From the NCBI RefSeq assembly GCF_947488945.1, contig NZ_CANLBS010000015.1, positions 145,825-209,824 on the forward strand: a stretch of 64,000 nucleotides of DNA, written 5' to 3'. Made by a program: the position numbers and the translations under genes. Below, piece after piece: positions 24,149 through 32,469 of the stretch (positions within the stretch are counted from its first letter, which is position 1; each line of letters opens with the position of its first letter). The notes under the pieces are model-generated. The model searched no databases. It had not been told where the DNA came from and saw only the letters and a program-made list of their open reading frames with translations. Source of the DNA: an uncultured Streptomyces sp. (GTDB taxonomy: Bacteria; Actinomycetota; Actinomycetes; Streptomycetales; Streptomycetaceae).

Positions 24149-24907
24149 ATGGCCGCCACCCCCATCGCCGTCGTCACCGGAGCGAGCAGCGGTATCGGTG
24201 CCGCCACCGCCCGGCAGCTCGCCGCCGCGGGCTACCGGGTCGTGCTCACCGCCCGCCGCAAGGACCGCATCGAGGCGCTGGCGGAGGAGATCAACGCGGC
24301 CGGGCACCAGGCGACCGCCTACCCGCTCGACGTGACCGACCGGGCCGCGGTCGACGAGTTCGCCACCGCGTTCCGCTCGCTCGCCGTCCTGGTCAACAAC
24401 GCCGGCGGGGCGCTCGGCGCCGACCCGGTGGCCACCGGGTCGCCCGACGACTGGCGGCAGATGTACGAGATCAACGTCATCGGGACCCTCCACATCACCC
24501 AGGCCCTGCTGCCGGCCCTCACCGCGAGCGGCGACGGCACCGTCGTGGTCGTGTCCTCCACCGCCGGACACGGCACCTACGAGGGCGGCGCGGGCTACGT
24601 GGCCGCCAAGCACGGTGAGCACGTCCTCGCCGAGACCCTCCGGCTGGAGATCGTCGGCACCCCGGTGCGCGTCATCGAGATCGCGCCCGGCATGGTCAAG
24701 ACGGACGAGTTCGCCGCCAACCGCTTCCGCGGCGACGCGGAGAAGGCCGCCAAGGTCTACGCGGGCGTCGACGCCCCGCTCACCGCCGACGACGTCGCCG
24801 ACACCATCACCTGGGCCGTCACCCGCCCCAGCCACGTCAACGTCGACCTGCTGGTCCTGCGCCCCCGCGCCCAGGCCTCCAACACCAAGGTCCACCGCAC
24901 CCTGTGA
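24149..24907 (+). CDS. Short-chain dehydrogenase/reductase
   Basis: 252 residues of the classical SDR family. The NAD(P)-binding TGASSGIG is at about 10-17, NNAGG at about 88-92, the catalytic serine in VVVSSTAG and the YxxxK pair in GYVAAKHGEH. ARRKDR after the second strand suggests NADP preference. Related to the YdfG-type NADP-dependent hydroxy-acid dehydrogenases. ATG with a weak upstream site. Single gene, followed by a strong terminator. Confidence 0.93.
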   Translation: MAATPIAVVTGASSGIGAATARQLAAAGYRVVLTARRKDRIEALAEEINAAGHQATAYPLDVTDRAAVDEFATAFRSLAVLVNNAGGALGADPVATGSPDDWRQMYEINVIGTLHITQALLPALTASGDGTVVVVSSTAGHGTYEGGAGYVAAKHGEHVLAETLRLEIVGTPVRVIEIAPGMVKTDEFAANRFRGDAEKAAKVYAGVDAPLTADDVADTITWAVTRPSHVNVDLLVLRPRAQASNTKVHRTL

Positions 24908-25031
24908 CGCGCGGGGACGGCGGGGACGGCGTCCGGGGACCACTCGTTCAGGCTGCTTACCGCGCCGAAAACGCGGCACGGAGGCCAGGCCCCTGCCGAC
25001 CGACTGCCCGGCCGACGACTCCTGAGCCACT

Positions 25032-25059
25032 GGCGGGTCCACCCGAGGGCGGACCCGCC
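25032..25059. terminator. Bidirectional terminator between SDR gene and rtcB
   Basis: A perfect 9-bp stem (GGCGGGTCC / GGACCCGCC) with a 10-base loop, four bases before the rtcB stop codon on the opposite strand. Confidence 0.75.
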
Positions 25060-25063
25060 CGCG

Positions 25064-26257
25064 TCATCCCTTCACGCAGACGATCTGCTTGATCTTCGCG
25101 ACCACTTCGACCAGGTCCCGCTGCTGCTCGATGACCCGCTCGATCGGCTTGTACGCGGCGGGGATCTCGTCCACGACCCCCGAGTCCTTGCGGCACTCCA
25201 CCCCGCGCGTCTGGTCCTCCAGGTCCTGTGCGGTGTAACGCCGCTTGGCCGCGTTGCGGCTCATCCGACGGCCGGCGCCGTGCGAGGCCGAGTTGAACGA
25301 CTTCGCGTTGCCCAGCCCCTTCACGATGTAGGAGCCGGTACCCATGGAGCCGGGGATGATCCCGAACTCCCCGGACCCGGCCCGGATCGCACCCTTGCGC
25401 GTGACCAGCAGGTCCATCCCGTCGTACCGCTCCTCCGCCACGTAGTTGTGATGGCAGGAGATGACCGGGTCGAAGGTCACGCGCGCCTTCTTGAACTCCT
25501 TGCGCACGACGTCCTGGAGCAGCCCCATCATGATCGCGCGGTTGAACTTCGCGTACTCCTGCGCCCAGAAGAGGTCGTTCCGGTACGCCGCCATCTGCGG
25601 GGTGTCCGCGACGAAGACCGCAAGGTCCCGGTCGATCAGATCCTGGTTGTGCGGCAGCTTCTGCGCCTCGCCGATGTGGTGGTCGGCGAGCTCGTTGCCG
25701 ATGTTCCGCGAACCGGAGTGCAGCATGAGCCAGACTGAGCCTGACTCATCAAGACAGACTTCGATGAAGTGATTTCCCCCGCCGAGCGTTCCCATCTGCC
25801 TTATGGCGCGCTGCTGACGGAATTTGACCGTTTCCGCGATCCCGTCGAACCGGTCCCAGAAGCCGTCCCACCCGGAGGCGGTGAAGTCGGGCAGCGCGCC
25901 GGGGTCGGGCATGTCGTCGTGCATGCCGCGGCCGACGGGGATGGCCTGCTCGATCCGGGAGCGCAGCCGGGAGAGGTCGCCGGGCAGGTCGTTGGCGGTC
26001 AGCGAGGTCTTGACGGCGGACATTCCGCAGCCGATGTCCACGCCCACCGCCGCCGGGCAGACGGCGCCGTGCATCGCGATCACGGAACCGACCGTCGCGC
26101 CCTTGCCGAAGTGGACGTCCGGCATGACGGCGAGCCCCTTGATCCAGGGCAGGGTGGAGACGTTGCGGAGCTGCTGCATCGCCACGTCCTCCACCGTTGC
26201 GGGGTCCGCCCACATCCGGATGGGAACCTGCGCGCCCGGCATCTCTACGTACGACAT
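25064..26257 (-). CDS. rtcB: RNA-splicing ligase RtcB
   Basis: 397 residues. RtcB joins RNA ends bearing 2',3'-cyclic or 3'-phosphate with 5'-OH, using GTP and Mn. Metal-binding signatures are VGVDIGCGMSAV, GGGNHFIE, HSGSRNIG and CHHNYVAEE; the guanylylated histidine is in SASHGAGRRMSR. The ATG at 26257 has GAGGGG upstream. RtcA and archease are not adjacent. Divergent from a DUF3558-type lipoprotein gene with a 166-base shared promoter region. Confidence 0.95.
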   Translation of the reverse strand: MSYVEMPGAQVPIRMWADPATVEDVAMQQLRNVSTLPWIKGLAVMPDVHFGKGATVGSVIAMHGAVCPAAVGVDIGCGMSAVKTSLTANDLPGDLSRLRSRIEQAIPVGRGMHDDMPDPGALPDFTASGWDGFWDRFDGIAETVKFRQQRAIRQMGTLGGGNHFIEVCLDESGSVWLMLHSGSRNIGNELADHHIGEAQKLPHNQDLIDRDLAVFVADTPQMAAYRNDLFWAQEYAKFNRAIMMGLLQDVVRKEFKKARVTFDPVISCHHNYVAEERYDGMDLLVTRKGAIRAGSGEFGIIPGSMGTGSYIVKGLGNAKSFNSASHGAGRRMSRNAAKRRYTAQDLEDQTRGVECRKDSGVVDEIPAAYKPIERVIEQQRDLVEVVAKIKQIVCVKG

Positions 26258-26423
26258 AACCCCTCGTTTCCCCCGAAAAGATTGAAAACGCAATACCGGT
26301 GCCAAGGTCGGCAAAGCAGTCGGCCGACCGGCGTCCACAGCTGCGCGTGCGATACACATTGTGTCCATCGGCCGCCGACGCGCGGCAACTTGTTTTCTCG
26401 TACCGAAGGGAGCCTGGGAACCC

Positions 26424-27308
26424 GTGCGACACATGGCGTACGCACCCGGCGTCGCGCTTCTGGCAGCGCTCGTCGTCGGCTGCAGTTCCGGATCGGGCAC
26501 CGACGAATCCGCCGACGACGACAAGGCGGGCGGCCCCACGGTGGTGGCCGCGCCCGGCAGGTACCGGACGCTGCCTGAGGCGTGCAGTTCGGTGCCGGCC
26601 GCCACGCTCAGGGCCCTGCTCCCGGACGACACCGCGCGCACCGAGGACCAGCGCGAGTCGCTGTACGAGGGCACCGCGTCGGTCACCTTCGACACCGACC
26701 GCAAGGCCGGGTGCCGCTGGAAGGCCGAGGCGGACGACGCCTCACGGAGCCTGACGGTCGACTTCGAACGGGTGGTTTCCTACGACCCGGCCGTGAGCGA
26801 CGACAGCCGCGCCGACCTGGTCTACGAGAAGGCGGCGGAGGCGGCCGGTCTCGCTCCGGCCGCCCCGGACGCGGACGCCACCGGAGAAGCCGACGCGTCC
26901 CCGAGCGGCACCGCGTCCCCGACCGGCACCGGCTCCCCGAGCGACGCGGGCTCCGGCGCGGGGACGGGCGACGGTCCCGCCGCCCAGGGTTCCGCGACAC
27001 CGGCCGGCACCCCGTCGCCCACCCCCACCACCGGCGGCTCCACCCCGGCGGACGACGCGGCACAGACACTCCCGCCGCGTCGGCTCACCGGCCTGGCCAA
27101 TGAGGCATTCACGAGTGATGTCCTGGAAAGTTCCGGTTCGACCGCCCAGCACCGCACGGTGAGCGTGGTGTTCCGCACATCCAACGTGGTGGTGACCATC
27201 CGGTACGCCGAGCAGCCGAGGCTCACCGATGAGGTGCCCGACAGCACGGAACTCCAGGAAAAGGCACAGGCCCTGGCCCGGACGCTGGCCGACCGGCTGA
27301 GCGAGTAG
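26424..27308 (+). CDS. DUF3558-type lipoprotein
   Basis: About 294 residues. Short signal with lipobox (VVGC, Cys20), so exported and lipid-anchored. A DUF3558-like domain begins at LPEACSSVPAATLRALLPD and contains a second conserved Cys in AGCRWKAE. A long Thr/Ser/Pro/Gly-rich linker (about residues 155-225) separates it from the last beta-alpha segment (VVFRTSNVVVTIRYAEQ). The GTG at 26424 has AGGGAG upstream; an ATG nine bases later is also possible. Paralogue of the next gene. Confidence 0.8.
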   Translation: MRHMAYAPGVALLAALVVGCSSGSGTDESADDDKAGGPTVVAAPGRYRTLPEACSSVPAATLRALLPDDTARTEDQRESLYEGTASVTFDTDRKAGCRWKAEADDASRSLTVDFERVVSYDPAVSDDSRADLVYEKAAEAAGLAPAAPDADATGEADASPSGTASPTGTGSPSDAGSGAGTGDGPAAQGSATPAGTPSPTPTTGGSTPADDAAQTLPPRRLTGLANEAFTSDVLESSGSTAQHRTVSVVFRTSNVVVTIRYAEQPRLTDEVPDSTELQEKAQALARTLADRLSE

Positions 27309-27402
27309 GACCGTCCGGAGGCTTCCGGCGAGCTCTCGCGCGCGGGAGCCGGGGGCGGGCGCGGGGGCGGCGTCCGGGGGCGGTCCGTCGTACCGTGGCT
27401 CT

Positions 27403-27442
27403 CCGGAACACGGCCCGTCACCCGCACGGAACCGTGTTCCGG
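27403..27442. terminator. Inverted repeat between the two lipoprotein genes
   Basis: A perfect 11-bp stem (CCGGAACACGG / CCGTGTTCCGG) with an 18-base loop, 95 bases after the first lipoprotein gene. It suggests the two paralogues are separate transcripts; the long loop also allows an operator role. Confidence 0.5.
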
Positions 27443-27534
27443 GCGCCCGGGGGCCGGGTTTCCGGCCCGCGGCCGCCCTGAACCGTCCGTACACCGCACG
27501 TCCGAGACCGTCGTGCCGCCCGAGTGAAGGAACC

Positions 27535-28380
27535 ATGCACCGATCCGCTCCGCGCCTGTCCCGCATACTCGTCTGCGCCGCCGTCCCGGTGATGCTCGCC
27601 GCCGCAGGCTGCTCGTCGGACTCCGACGGCGACAAGGCCGCGAGCTCCGCGTCCGCCTCGGCATCTCCCTCCGCCTCGGCCAGCCCCACCGTGGAGCCGG
27701 CGAAGTTCGCCGGACTGCCGGACCCGTGTTCCGCCCTCGCGAAGAAGACGACGGCGTCGCTGGTTCCCTCGGCCAAGGACAAGACCGGCACGGCCGGCGA
27801 GTCCACCGATCTCGACACCCGCGCCGCGTGCTCCTGGAACGGCCTGAAGGACAACGGCGTCGACGGCTCGCAGTACCGCTGGCTCGACGTCGGCTTCTCC
27901 CGCTACGAGTCCGACCAGGCCCTCGGCAGCGGTGCGGACCGCGCGACCGAGGCGTTCACCAAGCAGGTGGCCAAGGAAGAGGCCGCCGAGGGCGCCCAGA
28001 AGGTGGCCACCGCGCCGGTCACCGGTGTCGGTGAGCAGGCGACGGCCGTCACCTACGACCTGAAGAAGACCGACGAGGACTTCAAGTACGCGACGGTCGT
28101 GGCCCGTACCGGCAACGTCCTGGTCACGCTCACCTACAACGGGGCCGGTTACGCGGGCGGGAAGACGCCCAAGGCCGAGGACATCCTGAAGGGTGCCCAG
28201 AAGGCCGCGAAGGAGGCCGTCGCGGCCGTCGACGCCGCCAACGGCTCCTCCGGGGGTTCGTCCTCGCCCAGCGCCACGTCGAGCGGTGCCGCGAAGAACG
28301 ACGACGCGAAGAAGGCCGACGCGAAGAAGGGCGACGCCGTGAAGTCCAGCGCTTCGGCTAAGGCGACCGCGAAGTCCTGA
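27535..28380 (+). CDS. DUF3558-type lipoprotein (paralogue)
   Basis: 281 residues. Signal with lipobox (AAGC, Cys26), a Ser/Ala-rich linker (about 30-55), then a DUF3558-like domain (LPDPCSALAKKTTASLVP; second Cys in RAACSWNG). It closes with VVARTGNVLVTLTYNGAGY, matching the end of the neighbouring lipoprotein. The last ~50 residues are low-complexity Ser/Ala/Lys/Asp. Extracellular, membrane-anchored; role unknown. Confidence 0.85.
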   Translation: MHRSAPRLSRILVCAAVPVMLAAAGCSSDSDGDKAASSASASASPSASASPTVEPAKFAGLPDPCSALAKKTTASLVPSAKDKTGTAGESTDLDTRAACSWNGLKDNGVDGSQYRWLDVGFSRYESDQALGSGADRATEAFTKQVAKEEAAEGAQKVATAPVTGVGEQATAVTYDLKKTDEDFKYATVVARTGNVLVTLTYNGAGYAGGKTPKAEDILKGAQKAAKEAVAAVDAANGSSGGSSSPSATSSGAAKNDDAKKADAKKGDAVKSSASAKATAKS

Positions 28381-28416
28381 GGCCCGCGCGTCCGGACGAC
28401 CGCGGAGTCCTGAGGT

Positions 28417-28448
28417 CCGGGGGCGTCCGGGCGTCCGGACGCCCCCGG
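28417..28448 (+). terminator. Hairpin downstream of the second lipoprotein gene
   Basis: A 12-bp stem (CCGGGGGCGTCC / GGACGCCCCCGG) with an eight-base loop, 37 bases after the stop codon. Confidence 0.7.
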
Positions 28449-28512
28449 AGCGGTACGTCCGACGGCCGCCCGCCGCGGCCCGCCGGCTCCGCCCCGCGGC
28501 GGCCCCTTCGAC

Positions 28513-28542
28513 GAGCCCGCCCTCCCTCCGGAGGGCGGGCTC
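28513..28542 (+). terminator. Second hairpin before the DUF2637 gene
   Basis: A 13-bp stem (GAGCCCGCCCTCC / GGAGGGCGGGCTC) with a four-base loop; the second of a tandem terminator pair. Confidence 0.75.
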
Positions 28543-28642
28543 TCCCGCTCCCGGCGCACCGGATCACGAACACATGTGCCAGGCTGTGCCCTCGCCGGGT
28601 GACGTTCGTCCGGCGCAGACGGATGGCGGGAGGGGAGCGCGG

Positions 28643-30523
28643 GTGGCCGCGATGCAGCTGACACGCACGCACCGGATACTCATCGGACTCGTCGTGGCCG
28701 GTGCGGTGTTGATCGCCGCGATCGGTTTCGCGGGCTCGTACGCCGCGGTGCGCGAGCTCGCGGAGGAGAAGGGGTTCGGGCAGTTCTCCCTGGTCTTCCC
28801 GATCGGCATCGACGCGGGTATCTGCGTACTCCTCGCGCTGGACCTGCTGTTGACGTGGATGCGCATACCGTTTCCGCTGCTGCGCCAGACGGCGTGGCTG
28901 CTGACGGCGGCGACGATCGCGTTCAACGGCGCGGCCGCGTGGCCGGACCCGCTGGGCACGGGCATGCACGCGGTGATCCCGATCCTCTTCGTGGTGGCGG
29001 TCGAGGCCGCCCGGCACGCGGTGGGCCGGATCGCCGACATCACGGCCGACAAGCACATGGAGGGCGTACGCCTGACGCGGTGGCTGCTGTCGCCGGTGCC
29101 GACGTTCAAGCTGTGGCGCCGCATGAAGCTGTGGGAGCTGCGCAGTTACGAGCAGGTCATCAAGCTCGAACAGGACCGGCTGATCTACCAGGCCCGTCTT
29201 CAGGCCCGGTTCGGCCGCAACTGGCGCCGCAAGGCCCCGATCGAGTCGCTGATGCCGCTGCGGCTCGCCAAGTACGGTGTGCCGCTCGCCGAGACGGCTC
29301 CGTCGGGTCTCGCGGCGGCGGGCATCGAGCCCGCGCTGCTGCCGCCGGAGGCGCGGCCCGGTACGGCGGCCGACGGTTCTCCGGAACTCGCCGCGGGGGA
29401 CGGGACGCCCGAGCTGACCGCAGGGGCGCCGGTGCCGGCCCGGAAGCAGGTGGCGGAGCCCGCGCGGCCCGGCGACGGGGAGCGCGGGCCGGAGGGGGCG
29501 CAGGAGCACCCGCAGGGCGGTCCGGAGGACCCGGAGCAGCGTTACGAGGTGCCGGCCTCCTGGCAGCAGCGGCACCCGCAGGACCCGGCCCCGCCGTTCG
29601 AGCGGGGTGGGCAGGGCCCGTATCCGCAGGACCCGGCCCTCGTCGGCGCGCCGGGCGGGCAGGGCGCACCGGCGGGCCGGCCGGTGCAGGGTCCGTACAC
29701 CGAGCAGCAGCACACCGAACTGCTGGCCCGGCAGGAGCACTTCGAGCAGCAGCGGCAGCGGTTCTTCCAGCAGCAGGCGCAGCAGGCCGCCGTGCAGGCG
29801 CAGGCGCAGCAGTACGCGGCGCAGGCACAGGCGCAGCAGTTCGCGGGGCCGGCGCAGCAGGCCGCCGTGCAGGCGCAGCAGTACGCCGGGCCGCAGGTGG
29901 GGCAGCAGCCTCAGCTCTTCGCCCAGGGGCCGGCGGCTCCGCAGGGTGGAACCGTGCAGGGCGGAACCGTGCAGGGCGGGGTTCCCGGCGGGGTCCAGGA
30001 GGCCGTGCAGGAGGGCACCAGCCCCTGGTTCGCCGCGCCGCAGGTGCTGCCGGTCGCGTACGGCGGCGGTTACGACCCCCACCAGGCCGAGGAAGCGGAC
30101 CCGCACCAGGTGCGGGTGCCCTCGGGTCCCGGCGGGCGTACCCGTCCGCTCGGCCACGCGGGCGCGGCCGACGGGGCTCCGTCCCCGCGGCCGGGCGCCG
30201 AGGACGCCGCGCCCGCGGCCGGGCAGGAGCCCGCGCGTCCGGTGCGGGAGCAGCCGGCGCGGGACGAGGCCGCGGAGCCGGTGCCGGGCGACGAGGCGCA
30301 GGCGGCGGAGTGGGCCCGGCAGGACATGGCGTACGAGGCCGCCGCGTACGAGGAGTACCGGGCGCTGGCCCGGGACGGCGTGCCCAGCGTCGAGGTCCTG
30401 GACATACACATCCAGGACCGTCATGGCATCCACCACCCGCGCGGCACCGCGCTACTGCGGAAGCTGATGCCGGGGTTCAAGACCCGCCATCAGGCCGAGA
30501 TGGCCGAGGACCACATCGCCTGA
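28643..30523 (+). CDS. DUF2637 (SpdB-like) membrane protein with Gln-rich region
   Basis: About 626 residues. The N-terminal ~140 residues hold four membrane helices of the DUF2637 family, related to the SpdB spread proteins of Streptomyces conjugative plasmids. A basic helical segment follows (FKLWRRMKLWELRSYEQ). The middle (about 250-480) is low-complexity: Pro/Gly-rich, then Gln/Ala repeats. A C-terminal conserved block (VPSVEVLDIHIQDRHGI, GTALLRKLMPGFKTRHQ) may bind DNA or protein. GTG at 28643 has GGGGAG upstream. It stands alone on the chromosome, without other transfer genes nearby. Confidence 0.85.
   Translation: MAAMQLTRTHRILIGLVVAGAVLIAAIGFAGSYAAVRELAEEKGFGQFSLVFPIGIDAGICVLLALDLLLTWMRIPFPLLRQTAWLLTAATIAFNGAAAWPDPLGTGMHAVIPILFVVAVEAARHAVGRIADITADKHMEGVRLTRWLLSPVPTFKLWRRMKLWELRSYEQVIKLEQDRLIYQARLQARFGRNWRRKAPIESLMPLRLAKYGVPLAETAPSGLAAAGIEPALLPPEARPGTAADGSPELAAGDGTPELTAGAPVPARKQVAEPARPGDGERGPEGAQEHPQGGPEDPEQRYEVPASWQQRHPQDPAPPFERGGQGPYPQDPALVGAPGGQGAPAGRPVQGPYTEQQHTELLARQEHFEQQRQRFFQQQAQQAAVQAQAQQYAAQAQAQQFAGPAQQAAVQAQQYAGPQVGQQPQLFAQGPAAPQGGTVQGGTVQGGVPGGVQEAVQEGTSPWFAAPQVLPVAYGGGYDPHQAEEADPHQVRVPSGPGGRTRPLGHAGAADGAPSPRPGAEDAAPAAGQEPARPVREQPARDEAAEPVPGDEAQAAEWARQDMAYEAAAYEEYRALARDGVPSVEVLDIHIQDRHGIHHPRGTALLRKLMPGFKTRHQAEMAEDHIA
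29746..29920 (+). repeat. CAG/GCG-rich coding low-complexity repeat
   Basis: Imperfect short repeats of CAGGCGCAGCAG-type sequence encode Gln/Ala runs in the DUF2637 protein. Copies of a QAAVQAQ-type unit recur three times. Such tracts vary in length between strains. Confidence 0.75.
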
Positions 30524-30551
30524 GCCGCCGGCCCTTCGTCGCATCGCGGCG

Positions 30552-32321
30552 TCAGGCGCCCAGCAGGGTGCGCACCCGGTCGGCGCCGACGGCGAGCAGC
30601 AGGGTCGGCAGGCGCGGGCCCGTGTCCCGGCTGACCAGCAGGCGGTAGAGCAGGGCGAAGAACGACCGCTGGGCCGTCTTCAGCTCGGGCGTCGGCTTGG
30701 CGTCCGGCTCCAGGCCCGCCAGCACCTTCGGCACGCCGTAGACGAGGGTGGTCAGTGCGTCCAGGGACCAGTGCTGGTCCAGGCCCTCCAGGAGCAGCCG
30801 CAGCGACTCGCGGCCCTGGTCGTCGAGGGAGCCGAGGAGCTCGGCGTCGGGCTCGTCGCGCACGATCGTGCGGGCCTCGGCCGGCACCTGGGTGGTGATC
30901 CAGTTCTCGGCGCGGTCGAGCCGGGGGCGGACCTCGTCGAGCGAGGTCAGCGGGTTCTCCGGGTCGAGCTCGCCGAGGATGCGCAGCGTCTGGTCGTCGG
31001 CGCCGGCGGTGATGTCGGCGACGGAGGCCAGCGTGCGGTAGGGCAGCGGGCGGGCGGTGCGGGGCAGCTCGCGGGCGGCGGTGCGGACGGCGCGGGAGTG
31101 CGCGGCGGCGTCGGCGGGCAGCACGCTGCCGTCGGCGACCTTGCGCTCCAGCGCGTCCCACTCGTCGTAGAGCCGGTTGATCTCCTGGTCGAAAGCGATC
31201 TTGAAGGACTGGTTGGGCCGTCGGCGGGCGTAGAGCCAGCGCAGCAGCGGCGCCTCCATGATCTGGAGCGCGTCGGCCGGGGTCGGCACGCCGCCCTTCG
31301 AGGAGGACATCTTGGCCATGCCGGAGATGCCGACGAACGCGTACATCGGGCCGATCGGCTGCACGCCGTCGAACACCTCGCGCACGATCTGGCCGCCGAC
31401 GACGAACGACGAGCCGGGGGACGAGTGGTCGACGCCGCTGGGCTCGAAGATCACGCCCTCGTACGCCCACCGCATCGGCCAGTCGACCTTCCAGACCAGC
31501 TTGCCGCGGTTGAACTCGTTGAGCCGGACGGTCTCCGCGAAGCCGCAGGCCGAGCAGGTGTAGTTCAGCTCGGTGGTCCGGTCGTCGTAGGAGGTGACGA
31601 CGGTGAGGTCCTTGCCGCAGTTGCCGCAGTAGGGCTTGTACGGGAAGTACCCGGCGGAGTTGCCGCTGCCGTCGTCCTCGTCCGCCGCGCCGGAGCCCTC
31701 GGCGGCCTCCAGTTCGGCCTCGTCGACCTTCTTCTGCTGCTGCTTGCCCTTGCCCTTGGCCGCCACCGCCGTGTCCCCGGCGGCCTTCTTGGTGCGGTAG
31801 CGGTCGAGGACGGCGTCGATGTCGGCGCGGTGCTTCATCGCGTGCAGGATCTGCTCGCGGTAGGCGCCGGCGGTGTACTGCGCGGTCTGGCTGATGCCGT
31901 CGTACTCGACGCCCAGCTCGTCCAGGGCCCGCGTCATGGCGGCCTTGAAGTGCTCGGCCCAGTTCGGGTGGGCGGAGCCGGCCGGGGCGGGGACCGAGGT
32001 CAGCGGCTTGCCGATGTGCTCGGCCCAGGACGCGTCGACGCCGGGGACGCCGTTGGGGACCTTGCGGAACCGGTCGTAGTCGTCCCAGGAGATGAGGTGG
32101 CGGACCTCGTACCCCCGGCGGCGGATCTCGTCCGCGACCAGGTGCGGGGTCATGACCTCGCGGAGGTTGCCCAGGTGGATCGGGCCGGACGGCGACAGGC
32201 CGGAGGCGACGACGACCGGTTTGCCAGGCGCACGACGCTCCGACTCGGCGATCACGTCGTCCGCGAAGCGGGAGACCCAGTCGGTCTCGGTGCTGGTCTG
32301 ACTCTCGGCCACGGTCGGCAC
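30552..32321 (-). CDS. lysS: Class I lysyl-tRNA synthetase
   Basis: About 589 residues of the class I (archaeal-type) LysRS. The HIGH-like motif is PIHLGN, and the KMSKS-like motif is AKMSSSKGG. A zinc-binding element has CGNCG and CSACG pairs. Before it lies a low-complexity Lys/Gln then acidic insert (about 200-225). The GTG at 32321 is used; a GTG nine bases later is possible. It charges tRNA-Lys; many Streptomyces also carry a class II enzyme elsewhere. Divergent from argS. Confidence 0.95.
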   Translation of the reverse strand: MPTVAESQTSTETDWVSRFADDVIAESERRAPGKPVVVASGLSPSGPIHLGNLREVMTPHLVADEIRRRGYEVRHLISWDDYDRFRKVPNGVPGVDASWAEHIGKPLTSVPAPAGSAHPNWAEHFKAAMTRALDELGVEYDGISQTAQYTAGAYREQILHAMKHRADIDAVLDRYRTKKAAGDTAVAAKGKGKQQQKKVDEAELEAAEGSGAADEDDGSGNSAGYFPYKPYCGNCGKDLTVVTSYDDRTTELNYTCSACGFAETVRLNEFNRGKLVWKVDWPMRWAYEGVIFEPSGVDHSSPGSSFVVGGQIVREVFDGVQPIGPMYAFVGISGMAKMSSSKGGVPTPADALQIMEAPLLRWLYARRRPNQSFKIAFDQEINRLYDEWDALERKVADGSVLPADAAAHSRAVRTAARELPRTARPLPYRTLASVADITAGADDQTLRILGELDPENPLTSLDEVRPRLDRAENWITTQVPAEARTIVRDEPDAELLGSLDDQGRESLRLLLEGLDQHWSLDALTTLVYGVPKVLAGLEPDAKPTPELKTAQRSFFALLYRLLVSRDTGPRLPTLLLAVGADRVRTLLGA

Positions 32322-32469
32322 GCCCTTCTCTCGTACAGGCAATTCGCTGGGGGCTCCTCCATTCTCCCAGGTCCGTCCGGCAGCGCGAAAACGACTTTGA
32401 TTCCGGCCCCGCCCGCCGTGGGATACTGGCCCGATCACCCCTTACTCCTACGGAAACGGCAGCCGGCAC

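Noticed and set aside
28643..30523. An integrated plasmid or conjugative element suggested by the SpdB-like protein
   Set aside because: There is no integrase, replication gene, tra gene, tRNA or att-like repeat nearby, and the flanks are ordinary chromosomal genes.
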